Of a stretch of DNA of 64,000 bases, positions 16,381 to 23,808 are shown piece after piece. Within the stretch, counting starts at the first letter, position 1; the number at the start of each line of letters is the position of its first letter. The DNA is taken from positions 1 through 64,000 of the forward strand of contig NZ_BMNG01000006.1 of the NCBI RefSeq assembly GCF_014646335.1. Direction: 5' to 3'. The stretch comes from Streptomyces lasiicapitis (GTDB lineage Bacteria > Actinomycetota > Actinomycetes > Streptomycetales > Streptomycetaceae). The notes under the pieces were generated by a model. It saw only the letters and a program-made list of their open reading frames with translations. It was not told the DNA's origin and did not search any database. The position numbers and the translations under genes are program-made.

Positions 16381-16533
16381 ATGGAGCACATCTCCGCAGC
16401 CCACGCCCTCGCCCTGGCCGCCGGGACACAGGACGACCCAGGCCTCGGCAACCTGCTGCGCGTCGTACTGATCGTGATGGTGGTGGGCTGCGTCCTGGTG
16501 GGCTGGCTGCTGCTGCGCGGGTACCGCAAGTAG
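16381..16533 (+). CDS. Small single-pass membrane protein (50 aa)
   Basis: 50 aa: MEHISAAHALALAAG at the start, one transmembrane helix (about residues 26-46, LRVVLIVMVVGCVLVGWLLL), ending RGYRK. GAAGGAG lies about 8 nt upstream of the ATG. A GC-rich hairpin overlaps the stop codon (16532-16570). No known function; the positive C-terminus suggests the C-terminal end is in the cytoplasm. It is followed by a second tiny membrane protein. Confidence 0.7.
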   Translation: MEHISAAHALALAAGTQDDPGLGNLLRVVLIVMVVGCVLVGWLLLRGYRK

Positions 16534-16570
16534 CCCGCCCCGGCAGGGCGGCGTCGCCGCCGGGCGGGCT
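16532..16570 (+). terminator. Hairpin overlapping the stop codon of the 50-aa gene
   Basis: AGCCCGCCC (16532-16540) pairs with GGGCGGGCT (16562-16570), with an inner GGCGGC/GCCGCC stem. No U-tract. Confidence 0.55.
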
Positions 16571-16643
16571 CCCGCATACGATGGGCCCGTCTTTATCCCG
16601 ATCCCACATCCCCGTCCCACACCCCGGATAGGTCCTGCTGACG

Positions 16644-16808
16644 ATGAGCCTCCCCAGCACCGCCACCGCCCAGCTCGTCTCCCTCGCCTCCGAGGGCGAG
16701 CACGCCGGCAACCACGAAAGCCTCAGCGCCTATGTCACCGGCGGCGGCGCCCTCTTCGTACTGCTCCTGCTGCTGTGGATCACCACCCGCTTCAACCGCG
16801 ACCGCTGA
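16644..16808 (+). CDS. Small single-pass membrane protein (54 aa)
   Basis: 54 aa: a 30-residue polar N-terminus (MSLPSTATAQLVSLASEGEH...) and one C-terminal helix (GGGALFVLLLLLWITTRF) followed by NRDR. The short basic tail suggests a tail-anchored type with the N-terminus outside. Coding-like third-position GC supports it as a real gene. Upstream of nadD by 68 bp. Function unknown. Confidence 0.65.
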   Translation: MSLPSTATAQLVSLASEGEHAGNHESLSAYVTGGGALFVLLLLLWITTRFNRDR

Positions 16809-16862
16809 GCCGTCGCGGCCCGGCCCCGGGCGGCTGAGACCGGGGCCCGTCGGCGGGGCCGG

Positions 16863-16868
16863 TAGTGT
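16863..16868 (+). promoter_or_regulatory. -10 element of nadD
   Basis: TAGTGT ends 8 nt before the ATG at 16877; the transcript is probably leaderless or nearly so. Confidence 0.45.
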
Positions 16869-16876
16869 CTGCACGC

Positions 16877-17524
16877 ATGGGAGAGCAGGACATGCCGACC
16901 GGCCCGCAGGGCGGCCCGGGCTCCGGCCCGTCGAGCACCGCCAAGCGCCGTCTCGGCGTCATGGGCGGGACATTCGACCCGATCCACCACGGACACCTGG
17001 TGGCGGCCAGCGAGGTCGCCGCCCAGTTCCACCTCGACGAGGTCGTGTTCGTACCGACCGGGCAGCCGTGGCAGAAGAGCGACAAGAACGTCTCGCCGGC
17101 CGAGGACCGCTATCTGATGACGGTCATCGCGACCGCCGAGAACCCGCAGTTCTCGGTCAGCCGCATCGACATCGACCGCGGCGGCCCCACCTACACCACG
17201 GACACCCTGCGCGACCTGCGCCGTCTCAACCCCGAGACCGACCTCTTCTTCATCACGGGCGCCGACGCCCTCGGCCAGATCCTCACCTGGCGCGACACCG
17301 AAGAGCTGTTCTCGCTGGCCCACTTCATCGGCGTCACCCGGCCCGGCCACACCCTGGCCGACCCGGGTCTGCCCGCGGGCGGTGTCTCGTTCGTGGAGGT
17401 GCCGGCCCTGGCGATCTCGTCCACGGACTGCCGTGCGCGCGTCGCCAAGGGGGACCCCGTCTGGTACCTGGTGCCGGACGGCGTGGTGCGTTATATCGAC
17501 AAGCGCGAGCTGTACCGCGGCTAG
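16877..17524 (+). CDS. nadD: Nicotinate-nucleotide adenylyltransferase
   Basis: 215 aa. Adenylates nicotinate mononucleotide in NAD synthesis. Nucleotidyltransferase motifs GVMGGTFDPIHHGHL and AISSTDCRARVAKG are intact, as are VPTGQPWQK and FITGADAL. I chose ATG 16877; GTG 16865 and ATG 16892 are alternatives, and the -10 element at 16863-16868 argues against the GTG. The N-terminal 20 residues are Gly/Pro-rich. The LCP protein gene begins 37 bp downstream, and rsfS follows that; nadD-rsfS linkage is common in bacteria. Confidence 0.95.
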   Translation: MGEQDMPTGPQGGPGSGPSSTAKRRLGVMGGTFDPIHHGHLVAASEVAAQFHLDEVVFVPTGQPWQKSDKNVSPAEDRYLMTVIATAENPQFSVSRIDIDRGGPTYTTDTLRDLRRLNPETDLFFITGADALGQILTWRDTEELFSLAHFIGVTRPGHTLADPGLPAGGVSFVEVPALAISSTDCRARVAKGDPVWYLVPDGVVRYIDKRELYRG

Positions 17525-17561
17525 TGAGCCGAGAGCGGCCAGTGAGCCGAGAGGGGCACCG

Positions 17562-19379
17562 GTGAACGACCGACAGTACGACCCTTATGCGGGCCAGGAC
17601 CCGTATGCGGGTCAGTACGCGGGTGACGCGGCGGACCAGTACGAGGTCGTCGGGTACGACGAGTACGGGCAGCCGGTGTACCAGCTGGTGCGGCAGCACC
17701 CCCAAGTCCCGCCGCAGGCGGGGCCTTCGTACGACACGTATGCGGGGCAGCAGCAGTGGCCGCAGCAGCAACAGCCTCAGCAGCAGCATCAGGTGGAGCC
17801 GCAGGCGCAGGGGTACGGGTACGACCCGTACGCGCCTGCGGATCCCTATGGCACCGGCACCGGCACCGGCACCGGCGCCGGCACCGGCACCGGCGCCGGC
17901 ACCGGCACCGGCACCGGCGCCGGCACCGGCGCCGGCACGGGTACCGGGGAGCAGGCCGGGTGGGTGCCGCAGCAGCAACAGCCTCAGCAGCAACAGCAGT
18001 CGCAGGCGCACCAACAGCCGCAGCAGGCCCACCAGCAGCAGTCGCAACAGCAGTCTCAGCAGCACCAGCCGTCCCCGGATTCGGACCTTTCGCCGGAGCA
18101 GTCTCACGAGCCCCGTGAGTACCGCACCGAGCAGTTCTCGTTCGTAGAGGAGCCCGACGAGGACTCCGAAGACGTCATCGACTGGCTCCAGTTCACCGAG
18201 AGCCGCACCGAGCGGCGCGAGGAGGCCAAGCGGCGCGGCCGCTCGCGCGTCGTCGCGCTGGTCGTGGTGCTCGCGCTCGCCGTCGTCGGCGGCGCCGGCT
18301 ACCTGTGGACCGCGGGCAAGCTGCCCGGCCAGTCGGACGAGAAGTCCGGCGGGCAGGCCGCGGCCGGACCCCAGAAGCGCGACGTGGTCGTCGTCCACCT
18401 GCACAACACCAAGGGCGGCGGCACCTCCACGGCCCTCCTGGTGAACAACACCACCACCAAGCGCGGCAACACCGTCCTGCTGCCCAACTCCCTCGCCCTG
18501 ACCGGCGACGACGGCGCGACGACGCTCGCCAAGTCCGTCGAGGACGACGGCTCGACCGGTACCCGCGAGGAGATCGACACCGCGCTCGGCACCCATGTCG
18601 AGGGCACCTGGCGCCTGGACACCCCCTACCTCAACAACCTCGTCGAGCTCGTCGGCAACATCGACATCGACACGAACGCCGACGTACCCGACCCGAAGGC
18701 GAAGAAGAAGGGCCAGGCGCCGCTCGTCAAGAAGGGCGAGCAGCAGACCCTCAGCGGGCCGATGGCCGTCGCGTACGCCACCTACCGCGCGCCCGGCGAG
18801 GCCGAGACCGCGCAGCTCACCCGGTTCGGGCAGGTCATGCAGGGCGTGCTGCGCAAGCTGTCGTCCGACCCGCAGGCCGCGACCGTCACCGTGCAGTCGC
18901 TCGCGCAGATCCTCGACCCGTCCCTGAAGGAGAAGGACCTCGGCGGCTTCCTCGCCAAGCTCGCCGACCGCGCCAAGGGCGGCGACTACGCCACGGCGCT
19001 GCTCCCGGTGCAGCAGGACGGGACGCTGACGGACAAGGCCAGCGCCAGCGTGGTCAAGGACGTCCTCGGCGGTGTCGTGAAGAGCCCCGAGCAGGGCGCG
19101 GCCGTGCGGGTCGGTGTGAAGAACGCCACCGGCGAGAAGAGCGCCACCGAGAACGCCCGCATCGCCCTGGTCAACGGCGGCTACACCTTCGTCGACAGCG
19201 GCTCAGGCTCCGGGGCGTCGACGTCGTCGCAGGTCACGTACGCCGACGCGGACAGGAAGGCGGAGGCGGAAGAGGTCGCCAAGACCCTCGGCCTGCCCGC
19301 GGGCGCCGTCCGCAAGGGCAAGGCGGCGCCGAACGCGGACGTGTCCGTGGTGCTCGGCGGGGACTACGACGCGGGGTGA
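17562..19379 (+). CDS. Degenerate LytR-CpsA-Psr (LCP) protein with LytR C-terminal domain
   Basis: 605 aa from the GTG at 17562. A cytoplasmic N-terminus of about 225 residues is extremely low-complexity: Tyr/Asp/Gln-rich, a (Gly-Thr/Gly-Ala)16 tract and long Gln runs. One transmembrane helix (about 230-250, VVALVVVLALAVVGGAGYLW) precedes an LCP-like domain and a LytR_C domain (about 517-605, VRVGVKNATGEKSATENARIA). The usual LCP IPRD motif reads LLPNS here, and the usual YxRxR...D..R..RQ arginines are mostly absent (YATYRAPGEAETAQLTRFGQ), so catalysis by the usual Arg pair is doubtful. It resembles, from memory, S. coelicolor PdtA (SCO2578), linked to polydiglycosylphosphate wall polymer and sporulation. 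Confidence 0.8.
   Translation: MNDRQYDPYAGQDPYAGQYAGDAADQYEVVGYDEYGQPVYQLVRQHPQVPPQAGPSYDTYAGQQQWPQQQQPQQQHQVEPQAQGYGYDPYAPADPYGTGTGTGTGAGTGTGAGTGTGTGAGTGAGTGTGEQAGWVPQQQQPQQQQQSQAHQQPQQAHQQQSQQQSQQHQPSPDSDLSPEQSHEPREYRTEQFSFVEEPDEDSEDVIDWLQFTESRTERREEAKRRGRSRVVALVVVLALAVVGGAGYLWTAGKLPGQSDEKSGGQAAAGPQKRDVVVVHLHNTKGGGTSTALLVNNTTTKRGNTVLLPNSLALTGDDGATTLAKSVEDDGSTGTREEIDTALGTHVEGTWRLDTPYLNNLVELVGNIDIDTNADVPDPKAKKKGQAPLVKKGEQQTLSGPMAVAYATYRAPGEAETAQLTRFGQVMQGVLRKLSSDPQAATVTVQSLAQILDPSLKEKDLGGFLAKLADRAKGGDYATALLPVQQDGTLTDKASASVVKDVLGGVVKSPEQGAAVRVGVKNATGEKSATENARIALVNGGYTFVDSGSGSGASTSSQVTYADADRKAEAEEVAKTLGLPAGAVRKGKAAPNADVSVVLGGDYDAG
17850..17945. repeat. Hexanucleotide microsatellite GGC(A/G)CC, 16 units
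   Basis: 96 bp of GGCACC/GGCGCC units encode alternating Gly-Thr and Gly-Ala in the LCP protein. Whole-unit slippage keeps the frame. Confidence 0.9.
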
Positions 19380-19478
19380 GCCGCGGCCGTGGAAGGCGGC
19401 CGGAAACAATCTTCTGGGGAGCCGTGCGCGGTCCGTGAGACCCTTGGTGGGTATCGCCCATCTGAAGGAAAGTCTCTA

Positions 19479-19937
19479 GTGACCGCCACGGACCGCTCCA
19501 CCGAGCTCATCACCGTCGCCGCCCAGGCGGCCGCCGACAAGCTCGCGCACGACATCATCGCGTACGACGTCAGCGACGTGCTGTCGATCACGGACGCCTT
19601 CCTGCTCGCATCCGCGCCCAACGACCGCCAGGTCAAGTCGATCGTCGACGAGATCGAGGAGCGCCTCAACAAGGAGCTCGGCGCCAAGCCGGTGCGCCGC
19701 GAGGGCGACCGAGAGGCCCGCTGGGTCCTCCTCGACTACGTCGACATCGTGGTGCACGTCCAGCACAGCGAGGAGCGTGTCTTCTACGCGCTCGAGCGCC
19801 TGTGGAAGGACTGCCCCGAGATCGACCTGCCGGCCGACGCCAAGGCCACCCGCGGCAAGGCCGCCGAGCACGCCGACCGGCAGCAGGCGGCCGAGGAGGC
19901 CGGAGCCCTGCGCGAGCTGGGCGGTGAGCTTCGGTGA
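19479..19937 (+). CDS. rsfS: Ribosomal silencing factor RsfS
   Basis: 152 aa from the GTG at 19479 behind GAAGGAAAG. RsfS/YbeB/Iojap fold: DIIAYDVSDVLSITDAFLLA, RREGDREARWVLLDYVDIVVHV and ERVFYALERLWKD are all typical. It binds L14 on the 50S subunit and blocks subunit joining during starvation (established for the family). The C-terminal 30 residues are charged. The stop codon overlaps the GTG start of the phosphatase by 4 nt (GTGA), implying translational coupling. Confidence 0.95.
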   Translation: MTATDRSTELITVAAQAAADKLAHDIIAYDVSDVLSITDAFLLASAPNDRQVKSIVDEIEERLNKELGAKPVRREGDREARWVLLDYVDIVVHVQHSEERVFYALERLWKDCPEIDLPADAKATRGKAAEHADRQQAAEEAGALRELGGELR

Positions 19938-20575
19938 GCAACCGCGGCTGCCGGATCATCCTGTGGCGGCACGGCCAGACCGCGTGGAACCTGGAACGCC
20001 GCTTCCAGGGCACCACGGACATCGAGCTGACCGACACCGGCGTCGCCCAGGCCCGGCGCTCCGCCCGGCTGCTCGCCTCGCTGAAGCCGGACGCGATCAT
20101 CGCCTCCGACCTGAAGCGGGCCGCCGCCACGGCCGCCGAGCTGGCCGCCGTCACGGGCCTGGACGTCACCCACGACGAGTCCCTGCGCGAGACCTACGCC
20201 GGGGCCTGGCAGGGCCTGACCCACGACGAGATCATCGCCCGGCACGGCGAGCAGTACGCCGCGTGGAAGCGCGGCGAGCCGGTGCGCCGCGGCGGCGGTG
20301 AGCTGGAGACCGAGGTCGCCGACCGCGCCGCGCCGGTCGTCCTGCGGCATGCCGAGAAGCTGCCCGACAACGGCACGCTCGTCGTGGCCAGCCACGGCGG
20401 CACGATCCGCACCACCATCGGCCGCCTCCTCGGCCTGGAGCCGCACCACTGGGAGAGCCTCGGCGGGCTCACCAACTGCTGCTGGTCGGTCCTAGGCCAG
20501 GGCGCGCGCGGCTGGCGCCTGATGGAGCACAACGCGGGCACGCTGCCGGAGCTGGTGCTCGGCGACGACGACTAG
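19934..20575 (+). CDS. Histidine phosphatase family protein (phosphoglycerate mutase-like)
   Basis: 213 aa. Branch-1 histidine phosphatase: catalytic RHG in IILWRHGQTAWN, DLKRAAATA, ETYAGAWQGLTHDEI, and the second catalytic His in VVASHGGTIRTT. Cytosolic, no signal peptide. The substrate is unknown; related actinobacterial proteins act on phosphorylated sugars or sugar-phosphoglycerates. Translationally coupled to rsfS by the GTGA overlap, an arrangement that often continues from nadD. Confidence 0.93.
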   Translation: MSNRGCRIILWRHGQTAWNLERRFQGTTDIELTDTGVAQARRSARLLASLKPDAIIASDLKRAAATAAELAAVTGLDVTHDESLRETYAGAWQGLTHDEIIARHGEQYAAWKRGEPVRRGGGELETEVADRAAPVVLRHAEKLPDNGTLVVASHGGTIRTTIGRLLGLEPHHWESLGGLTNCCWSVLGQGARGWRLMEHNAGTLPELVLGDDD

Positions 20576-20602
20576 CCTCCGGCGTGTCCCGACGGAAGCC
20601 CA

Positions 20603-20622
20603 GGTCACCGGTGCCGGTGACC
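20603..20622. repeat. Perfect 20-bp palindrome upstream of tRNA-Ala
   Basis: GGTCACCGG (20603-20611), TG, CCGGTGACC (20614-20622). Only two bases separate the arms, so a dimeric protein site is more likely than a terminator; it lies 4 bp before the tRNA promoter. Confidence 0.55.
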
Positions 20623-20626
20623 GGAT

Positions 20627-20656
20627 TTCACATTCGGGCAGGTCGCAGGCTAAAGT
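20627..20656 (+). promoter_or_regulatory. Promoter of tRNA-Ala copy 1
   Basis: TTCACA (20627-20632), 18-bp spacer, TAAAGT (20651-20656), about 35 bp before the mature tRNA. Confidence 0.5.
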
Positions 20657-20691
20657 TCTTCTTGTTCGCCCGCCGAGCGGGAAGAACATAC

Positions 20692-20764
20692 GGGGCTATA
20701 GCTCAGTTGGTAGAGCGCCTGCATGGCATGCAGGAGGTCAGGAGTTCAATTCTCCTTAGCTCCA
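20692..20764 (+). tRNA. tRNA-Ala (GGC), copy 1
   Basis: 73 nt cloverleaf. Acceptor GGGGCTA (20692-20698) pairs with TAGCTCC (20757-20763, one G-T pair), discriminator A. Anticodon stem CCTGC/GCAGG with loop ATGGCAT gives anticodon GGC (reads GCC/GCU). T-loop TTCAATT. CCA is not encoded. Identical in sequence to the copy at 25172-25244. Confidence 0.97.
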
Positions 20765-20772
20765 CATTTTCG

Positions 20773-20804
20773 GTCCCGCCCTCATCAAGAGGGCGGGACT
20801 TTTT
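20773..20804 (+). terminator. Intrinsic terminator of tRNA-Ala copy 1
   Basis: GTCCCGCCCTC (20773-20783), loop ATCAA, GAGGGCGGGAC (20789-20799), then TTTTT. Confidence 0.9.
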
Positions 20805-20843
20805 GCTGTCCCGGCTCACGCCCCCGGCCGCCACCCGCACGCC

Positions 20844-21731
20844 CTATGCGCCCCGCCGCAGCGTCCGCAGCCGCTCCGTGCGCCTCCGTGTCTCCTCGTC
20901 GTCCGGTGTGTACGCCACGATGCGGCACTCCGGCATGCCGTTGATCGACAGCGACACCGACGTCATCCGCAGCTCGCCGACCGCCTCGTGCCGGAACGTC
21001 TTCACCCGCGGCCCCGGCGGCACCACGTCCCCGCTCGCCCACAGCCGCGCGAACTCTGGGCTGGCCGCGGACAGTTCCCGTATGAAGTCCTCCCAGACGG
21101 GCTCGCCCACATGCCGGCCGTACGCCCCGCGCAGCGTCGCCACCATCACCGGCAGCTCCGAGTCCCGGAACACCAGCGGGCAGTGCGGCTCGGGCACGAC
21201 GAACAGGGTCCACAGCACGTTGGACACGCCTATCGCCTCGATCGCCGGGCCCACGAAGACGTCTTGGTAGGCGGGGTTGGTGGCGAGGATGTCGTACCGC
21301 GAGTTGTAGACCACCGCCGGGTGCGGGTCCAAGGCGTCGATGATGCCCTGGATCTCCGGGCCGACCGCGTTCGCCGTGGCCTCGCGGCGCGCTACGTGGG
21401 GCACCTCCGCGAGGTGGTACAGATGCTCGCGCTCCGCCTTGTCCAGGCGCAGGGTGCGGGCGACGGCGTCCAGGACCTGGGCGGAGGCGTTGATGGGGCG
21501 GCCCTGCTCCAGCCACGTGTACCAAGTGACGCCGACGCCGGAGAGCTGGGCTACCTCCTCGCGGCGCAGGCCCGGGGTGCGGCGGCGCGGGCCGGGCGGC
21601 ATGCCCACGTCGGCCGGGGTGACGCGGGCCCTGCGGCCGCGCAGGAACGCGGCCAGCTCGGAACGGCGGCGGGTGGTGGCCGGGGTGGGTGCCGGCGCCG
21701 CCGTCGTCTCCGTTGTCCCCCTGATGTCCAT
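20844..21731 (-). CDS. XRE family regulator with MmyB-like ligand-binding domain
   Basis: 295 aa from the ATG at 21731, chosen because GGGGGAT lies about 10 nt upstream (ATG 21749 lacks one). N-terminal helix-turn-helix in TPGLRREEVAQLSGVGVTWY followed by TWLEQGR, then a C-terminal domain with VVYNSRYDILATNPAY, the pattern of the MmyB-like/PAS-like family common in Streptomyces next to transporters or reductases. Divergent from the MFS exporter gene (start 21844). A palindrome in the gap (21777-21791) could be its operator. Predicted role: ligand-responsive regulator of the exporter. Confidence 0.88.
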   Translation of the reverse strand: MDIRGTTETTAAPAPTPATTRRRSELAAFLRGRRARVTPADVGMPPGPRRRTPGLRREEVAQLSGVGVTWYTWLEQGRPINASAQVLDAVARTLRLDKAEREHLYHLAEVPHVARREATANAVGPEIQGIIDALDPHPAVVYNSRYDILATNPAYQDVFVGPAIEAIGVSNVLWTLFVVPEPHCPLVFRDSELPVMVATLRGAYGRHVGEPVWEDFIRELSAASPEFARLWASGDVVPPGPRVKTFRHEAVGELRMTSVSLSINGMPECRIVAYTPDDEETRRRTERLRTLRRGA

Positions 21732-21776
21732 CGTTGTCACATCCCCCATCGTCCGTGCCCGGCCCGGTCCTTGCCA

Positions 21777-21791
21777 GGTGCTGTCAGTACC
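21777..21791. promoter_or_regulatory. Candidate operator between regulator and exporter
   Basis: GGTGCTG-T-CAGTACC: 7-bp arms with one G-T mismatch, directly after a TTGCCA -35-like hexamer (21771-21776), in the 112-bp divergent region. Confidence 0.45.
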
Positions 21792-21843
21792 AGCATCAGA
21801 GGGCTCTCACTACCTGTACCGAGCCACGGCCACCCTCAAAGGC

Positions 21844-23307
21844 ATGACGACAACGACCCCGCCGGTGGCGAACCCCGCCTCAACTCCTGGATCCAGTAAA
21901 GACCCCGGCACTGACAATCGCCGCGGCCGACTCCTCGCGGTCGTGCTCACCGCCCAGTTCATGGCTCTGCTCGACGTGTTCATCGTCAACGTCGCCGCGC
22001 CCACGATCCGCGTCGAACTGCACGCGTCCGGCGCCGGACTGCAACTCGTCATCGCCGGCTACACCATCTCGTACGCCGTCCTGCTGATCACCGGCGCGCG
22101 CCTCGGCGAACGGCTCGGCCACCGCCGGGTCTTCCTCGCCGGGCTCGCCGTGTTCACCGCCGCCTCGCTCGCCTGCGGGCTGAGCCAGAGCACCGGCCAG
22201 CTCATCGCGTTCCGGCTCGTGCAGGGCGCGGGCTCCGCCGTCCTGATCCCGCAGGTGCTCAGCCTCATCCAGCGGAACTTCACGGGCGAGGCGCGGATGA
22301 AGGCGCTCGGCGCGTACTCGGCGGTGCTGGCCACCGGTGCCGTCGCCGGGCAGGTCGTCGGCGGAGTCCTCGTCAGCGCGGACCTGTTCGGCGCCGGCTG
22401 GCGTCCGGTGTTCCTGGTGAACGTGCCCGTCGGCGTGGCCCTGCTGTTCCTCGCGGCGCGCGTGCTGCCCCGCGACGACCGCAGCGAGCCGGGGCGTGCG
22501 CGCGGGCTCGACCTGCCGGGGCTTGTGCTGCTCGGCGCCGCCGTCTCGCTGTTCACGGTGCCGCTGGTGCTCGGTGAGCAGGAGGGCTGGCCGCTGTGGA
22601 CCTGGGTGTCGCTGGGTGCGTCGGTCGTGCTCTTCGCGCTGTTCTGCCTCTTCGAGGGGCGCCTCGCCCGGCGCGGCGGGGCGCCGCTGATCTCGCCGCG
22701 GGTCCTGCGCGTGCCGGGCATGAGCCTGGCCGTGTTCCGGCTCGGCGCGGTGATGGCGGTCAACTCCGGGTTCCTGTTCGTGCTCTCCCTGCATCTGCAG
22801 GGCGGTCTCGGCTACAGCGCGCTGCGCGCGGGGCTCACGTTCGGGCCGTCCGGGGTGGTCTTCGGCGTGGTCGGCCTGACCTGGCGCAAGTGGCCCGCCG
22901 TGCTGCAACGGGCGCTGATTCCGGGCGGGTTCGCGCTGGCGGCGCTCTCGTGCGTCGCGGTGGGGCTGCTGCTGCGGGACGGCGGCGACGGCGGGGCGTG
23001 GGTCTACGTGGCCTTTGTGGGCGGCGGCGTGGGGATGTCGCTCGGATTCAGCCCGACCCTCACGCGCGCCCTCGCGGCGGTCGGCCCGCAGGACGCGGCG
23101 GACGCCAGCGGTTTCCTCGCCACCGTCACCCAGCTCGGACAGCTCACCGGCGTCGCCGTCTTCGGCGCGATTTTCCTCGGCCGGATTGAGTCACAGGGGG
23201 CTCCTGGGGCGTATTCATCGGCGGACGCGCTCCTGGTGTGCTTCTACGCGCTCGCCGCGGCGGCGGCCCTGGGCGCCGTGTCCGGACTGGTACGTATGCG
23301 TCGCTGA
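21844..23307 (+). CDS. MFS drug exporter, DHA2/EmrB-QacA type
   Basis: 487 aa, ATG 21844. Proton-coupled efflux transporter with about 14 hydrophobic segments. The first helix has LTAQFMALLDVFIVNVAAPT, the loop 2-3 signature reads GARLGERLGHRR, and helix 5 has the antiporter-type AVLATGAVAGQVVGGVL, as in the 14-TM DHA2 family. The nearby divergent regulator suggests inducible efflux of a small toxic compound; no substrate can be deduced. The N-terminus (about 30 residues) is polar and cytoplasmic. Confidence 0.93.
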   Translation: MTTTTPPVANPASTPGSSKDPGTDNRRGRLLAVVLTAQFMALLDVFIVNVAAPTIRVELHASGAGLQLVIAGYTISYAVLLITGARLGERLGHRRVFLAGLAVFTAASLACGLSQSTGQLIAFRLVQGAGSAVLIPQVLSLIQRNFTGEARMKALGAYSAVLATGAVAGQVVGGVLVSADLFGAGWRPVFLVNVPVGVALLFLAARVLPRDDRSEPGRARGLDLPGLVLLGAAVSLFTVPLVLGEQEGWPLWTWVSLGASVVLFALFCLFEGRLARRGGAPLISPRVLRVPGMSLAVFRLGAVMAVNSGFLFVLSLHLQGGLGYSALRAGLTFGPSGVVFGVVGLTWRKWPAVLQRALIPGGFALAALSCVAVGLLLRDGGDGGAWVYVAFVGGGVGMSLGFSPTLTRALAAVGPQDAADASGFLATVTQLGQLTGVAVFGAIFLGRIESQGAPGAYSSADALLVCFYALAAAAALGAVSGLVRMRR

Positions 23308-23394
23308 CCGGCTCGCCGTGGTCGTGGCAGAATCGACGGACCGGAAGGGACTGGACCACTGCGCCGACGGTGACCGGACGGGAGGGAGAGCGCG

Positions 23395-23571
23395 ATGCCT
23401 GCGAGCATCTTCGAAGAGGCCGGTGGCCTCCTCGAAGCGGCGGACACACGGGCCGGCGACGCCACGCTCCTGCACTGCCCTTCCTGCGGCTCGGCCCATG
23501 TGGCCCAAGTCCTCGGCGACAACGGCGGAGTCAGTTACGTGTGCACGGCCTGCGGCCACATCTGGAGCTGA
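23395..23571 (+). CDS. Small zinc-ribbon protein (58 aa)
   Basis: 58 aa with two CxxC knuckles, CPSC (about residues 28-31) and CTAC (50-53), so a single zinc ribbon like those of transcription-factor or ribosomal-type proteins. The N-terminal half (MPASIFEEAGGLLEAADTRA) is acidic and helical. ATG preceded by GGGAGGGAG. The next small Cys-rich gene starts 3 bp after the stop codon, so the two are likely co-translated. Function unknown. Confidence 0.75.
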   Translation: MPASIFEEAGGLLEAADTRAGDATLLHCPSCGSAHVAQVLGDNGGVSYVCTACGHIWS

Positions 23572-23574
23572 TCG

Positions 23575-23808
23575 ATGGGTGCACACAGGCGTAAATGCGA
23601 CTGGTGCGGCAGCGGTACGCCGATCGTCCGCGACATGGAACCGGTCAACCCGGACTACCAGTACTGGTGCGAGGAGTGCGCGCGGGCGCTGATCATAAAG
23701 GGCGACCCCATCGAGACGTACCGCGAACTCGAAGGGGAGCCGATCTACGGCCGCCTCCTCGACGAGCACTGCACCCTCAAGCGCTTCTACTCCTTCGCCA
23801 CCGCTTGA
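23575..23808 (+). CDS. Small Cys-rich zinc-binding-like protein (77 aa)
   Basis: 77 aa. CDWC (about residues 8-11) and CEEC (about 32-35) form a probable zinc-binding pair; the rest (LIIKGDPIETYRELEGEPIY) is acidic. Its 3' end overlaps the convergent mannosyltransferase-like gene by 32 bp. It begins 3 bp after the zinc-ribbon gene, so the pair probably acts together. No named family recognised. Confidence 0.75.
   Translation: MGAHRRKCDWCGSGTPIVRDMEPVNPDYQYWCEECARALIIKGDPIETYRELEGEPIYGRLLDEHCTLKRFYSFATA

Noticed and set aside
17562..18120. Gln- and Gly-Thr-rich start of the LCP gene as noncoding DNA
   Set aside because: The frame stays open, begins at a GTG shortly after nadD, and low-complexity N-termini are typical of this protein type.
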